Shown: piece by piece, positions 6,734 to 7,481 of the stretch
Layout of the letters: each line of letters starts with the position of its first letter
How positions within the stretch are numbered: position 1 is the first letter of the stretch
DNA from: an uncultured Phycisphaerae bacterium
GTDB taxonomy: Bacteria > Planctomycetota > Phycisphaerae > Sedimentisphaerales > Anaerohalosphaeraceae
Length of the DNA: 7,481 nucleotides
Assembly: GCA_937920485.1 (NCBI GenBank)
Contig: CALETL010000089.1
Coordinates: 1-7,481 of the forward strand
Reading direction: 5' to 3'
Position numbers and translations under genes: made by a program
The notes under the pieces: model-generated
Seen by the model: the letters and a program-made list of their open reading frames with translations, nothing else
The model's database searches: none
What the model was told of the DNA's origin: nothing

Positions 6734-6768
6734 TGTCTTCAGTCTTCAATCCTCAATCGTTAGTATTT
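6734..6768 (-). repeat. Degenerate heptamer tandem repeat upstream of the ykgJ pair
   Basis: Read on the minus strand, five seven-base units end at 6734: GAAGACA (6740-6734), GAAGACT (6747-6741) and GAGGATT (6754-6748) are clear, with AACGATT and AAATACT as diverged outer units. The period matches the three other arrays, and the purine-rich strand is again the sense strand of the adjacent gene. The array covers the 5' end of the upstream ykgJ gene. Confidence 0.7.
6740..6754 (-). promoter_or_regulatory. Ribosome binding site plus candidate CTG start for the first ykgJ gene
   Basis: On the minus strand GAGG (6754-6751) lies eight bases before CTG (6742-6740), which is in frame with the gene and would add 12 residues containing WYRCGL. 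An in-frame TGA (6748-6746) lies between the two, so CTG is the only start codon of the ATG/GTG/TTG/CTG set upstream of the TTG at 6706. The GAGG itself is part of a heptamer unit, so the match could be coincidental. Confidence 0.4.
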
Positions 6769-6818
6769 TTCATACTGAGGTTTAAGGCACCACATGTCTT
6801 CTCTGTGTTTACATAACT

Positions 6819-6847
6819 ATTTTACAATTATCTGAAATTGGATTCAA
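6819..6847 (-). promoter_or_regulatory. Sigma70-type promoter for the ykgJ pair
   Basis: On the minus strand TTGAAT (6847-6842, 4 of 6) and TAAAAT (6824-6819, 5 of 6) are separated by exactly 17 bases. It points into the ykgJ genes and starts 8 bases after the stop codon of the gene to its right. Predicted transcription would begin near 6812, giving a 5' leader of about 70 bases to the CTG or 105 to the TTG. No other element was seen in the 6769-6855 stretch apart from a short AGTAT/ATACT stem (6762-6776) that is too weak to call a terminator. Confidence 0.5.
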
Positions 6848-6855
6848 GGGCTATG

Positions 6856-7023
6856 TCAACCAGAATTGTCCCCCCGTGTTTGCTGTGTTTCTGAGTATTG
6901 TTTTTCATAGATACTTGATTTACCAAATACAAGCCCGATAGTCGCCATGACAATTTTGACATCCGTCAAAAAACCCGCTGTTTCGACATATCTGACATCC
7001 AGAGCAAGTTTGGCTTCAATGGT
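6856..7023 (-). pseudogene. C-terminal remnant of a polyprenyl-phosphate sugar transferase
   Basis: About 55 residues downstream of the junction have the family's terminal pattern: TIEAKLALDVRYVE, then DVKIVMATIGLVF, then GKSSIYE. In intact enzymes this follows a membrane-associated catalytic domain that transfers a sugar phosphate to undecaprenyl phosphate in exopolysaccharide or O-antigen synthesis; none of that domain is present here. If the contig is misjoined, the intact gene should lie to the right of this remnant in the true genome, upstream of the ykgJ pair. Confidence 0.55.
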
Positions 7024-7481
7024 CAGTTCGCCCCGGCCTGAAACCCGGTAGCCAACGGCGTCTGTTAAGGGTTTAACCACCAGGGCGACATCGGAGAGGG
7101 TCTCTTTGCTCAGTCTGGCCTCAATATGCCTGGAGGTGACGAATTTCCCTTCCAAACCGGCAAAGGGTGAGTCATTGGGAATAAAATTCATCGACAGGGT
7201 CGGCGGGTCGATATCGATCAACGGCAGTGGTTGCGGATTTTCGGGATCGGTAAAGGTTACGCCGACTGTTATTTCTTCGGTACCGGCTACTGCAATTATC
7301 TCACCGACTCCAGCCTGGTCGGTTGGAATTTTCTGGTCGCATTCAAAACGGAAGATCTTGGAGATCCGGACCGGGGTAAGCGAGCCGTCCCGTTTAGCAA
7401 CCACTATGCTCTCATTGACTTTCAGGGTGCCGTTAACCACCTTGCCGACGCCCATCCGGCCAAGATATGGTGAGTATTCGA
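6856..7481 (-). CDS. Chimeric frame: TypA/BipA GTPase domains II-III joined to a sugar-transferase C-terminal tail, 5' end missing
   Basis: The frame is open to the right edge, so the ATG at 7455 is internal; EYSPYLGR precedes it, matching the TypA 'YxxYLGRxxxGxV' start of domain II. From there VGKVVNGTLKV, AKRDGSLTPVRISKIF, TDPENPQPLP and the domain III block NDSPFAGLEGKFVTSR are diagnostic for TypA/BipA, a ribosome-binding translational GTPase. The GTPase domain lies outside the window. TypA should continue after VSGRGEL with an HLxILIExMRREGxE-like segment, then domain V and the C-terminal domain. Instead the frame reads TIEAKLALDVRYVETAGFLT (7023-6964), then DVKIVMATIGLVFGKSSIYE and a stop after 22 bases' worth of polar tail. 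This resembles the 'LDxxYVxxxSxxxDlKIlxxTxxxVxxgxgxYE' end of PF02397 polyprenyl-phosphate sugar transferases. The product would be a TypA without its C-terminal half, probably non-functional, or an assembly artefact. The TypA part is near certain; the tail assignment is good. Confidence 0.8.
   Translation of the reverse strand, partial: EYSPYLGRMGVGKVVNGTLKVNESIVVAKRDGSLTPVRISKIFRFECDQKIPTDQAGVGEIIAVAGTEEITVGVTFTDPENPQPLPLIDIDPPTLSMNFIPNDSPFAGLEGKFVTSRHIEARLSKETLSDVALVVKPLTDAVGYRVSGRGELTIEAKLALDVRYVETAGFLTDVKIVMATIGLVFGKSSIYEKQYSETQQTRGDNSG
7024..7044 (-). other. Fusion junction within the shared motif VSGRGEL
   Basis: These 21 bases encode VSGRGEL. The motif ends domain III in TypA (VSGRGELHL) and also occurs, in similar form, as the QVSGRxEL segment before the C-terminal helix of many bacterial sugar transferases. 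The sequence to its right is TypA and the sequence to its left is sugar transferase, in the same frame, with no indel. The exact switch point cannot be placed more finely than this stretch. Confidence 0.65.

Noticed and set aside
6762..6776. Intrinsic terminator for the gene to the right, AGTAT/ATACT stem
   Set aside because: The stem is only five A/T-rich pairs with no GC core and no following T-run on the minus strand, and it lies downstream of the ykgJ promoter, where it would block the ykgJ genes.
7231..7473. Plus-strand frame of 80 codons opposite the TypA part
   Set aside because: The minus strand here encodes unmistakable TypA domain II-III motifs, so the plus frame is a shadow.

Overview
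The window looks like a stretch of a bacterial genome, probably a short contig, because genes run off both edges. It carries the end of a division and cell-wall (dcw) cluster. The gene order murC-murB-ddl-ftsQ, the pair of YkgJ cysteine-cluster proteins and the AT-rich seven-base repeats between genes suggest an uncultured Planctomycetota-like bacterium, possibly Phycisphaerae. This is an inference from gene style only; no marker here settles it.

Layout, left to right. (1) Positions 2-1501 (+) hold the 3' part of a protein with beta-propeller-like repeats followed by an S41 (C-terminal processing / tricorn-type) peptidase domain. (2) After a 78-base gap come murC (1580-2974) and murB (2940-3818), which overlap by 35 bases. 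Next are ddl (3894-4838) and an ftsQ-like gene (4865-5851), all on +. Together they make UDP-MurNAc (MurB), add its first L-Ala (MurC), make the D-Ala-D-Ala dipeptide (Ddl), and supply a membrane-anchored divisome protein (FtsQ). No ftsA or ftsZ follows. (3) On the minus strand, converging on ftsQ with 10 bases between stop codons, are two overlapping YkgJ-family genes (5862-6308 and 6296-6706, the latter probably starting further upstream). A good sigma70-like promoter lies at 6819-6847. (4) Also on the minus strand and running off the right edge is an unusual reading frame (6856-7481). It begins as the translation GTPase TypA/BipA (domains II-III) and then switches, at a VSGRGEL motif that both families share, into what looks like the C-terminal tail of a polyprenyl-phosphate sugar transferase.

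Two things stand out. The first is the TypA / sugar-transferase chimera, which is either a short-homology assembly error or a real recombination. The second is a family of degenerate heptamer tandem repeats (GAATTTT, GAAATCT, GAAGACT and similar) at all four gene boundaries from murB rightward apart from the murC/murB overlap. They supply stop codons, C-terminal residues and probably ribosome-binding sequence to the flanking genes. I found no RNA gene, CRISPR array or insertion sequence. No gap without a gene exceeds about 150 bases.
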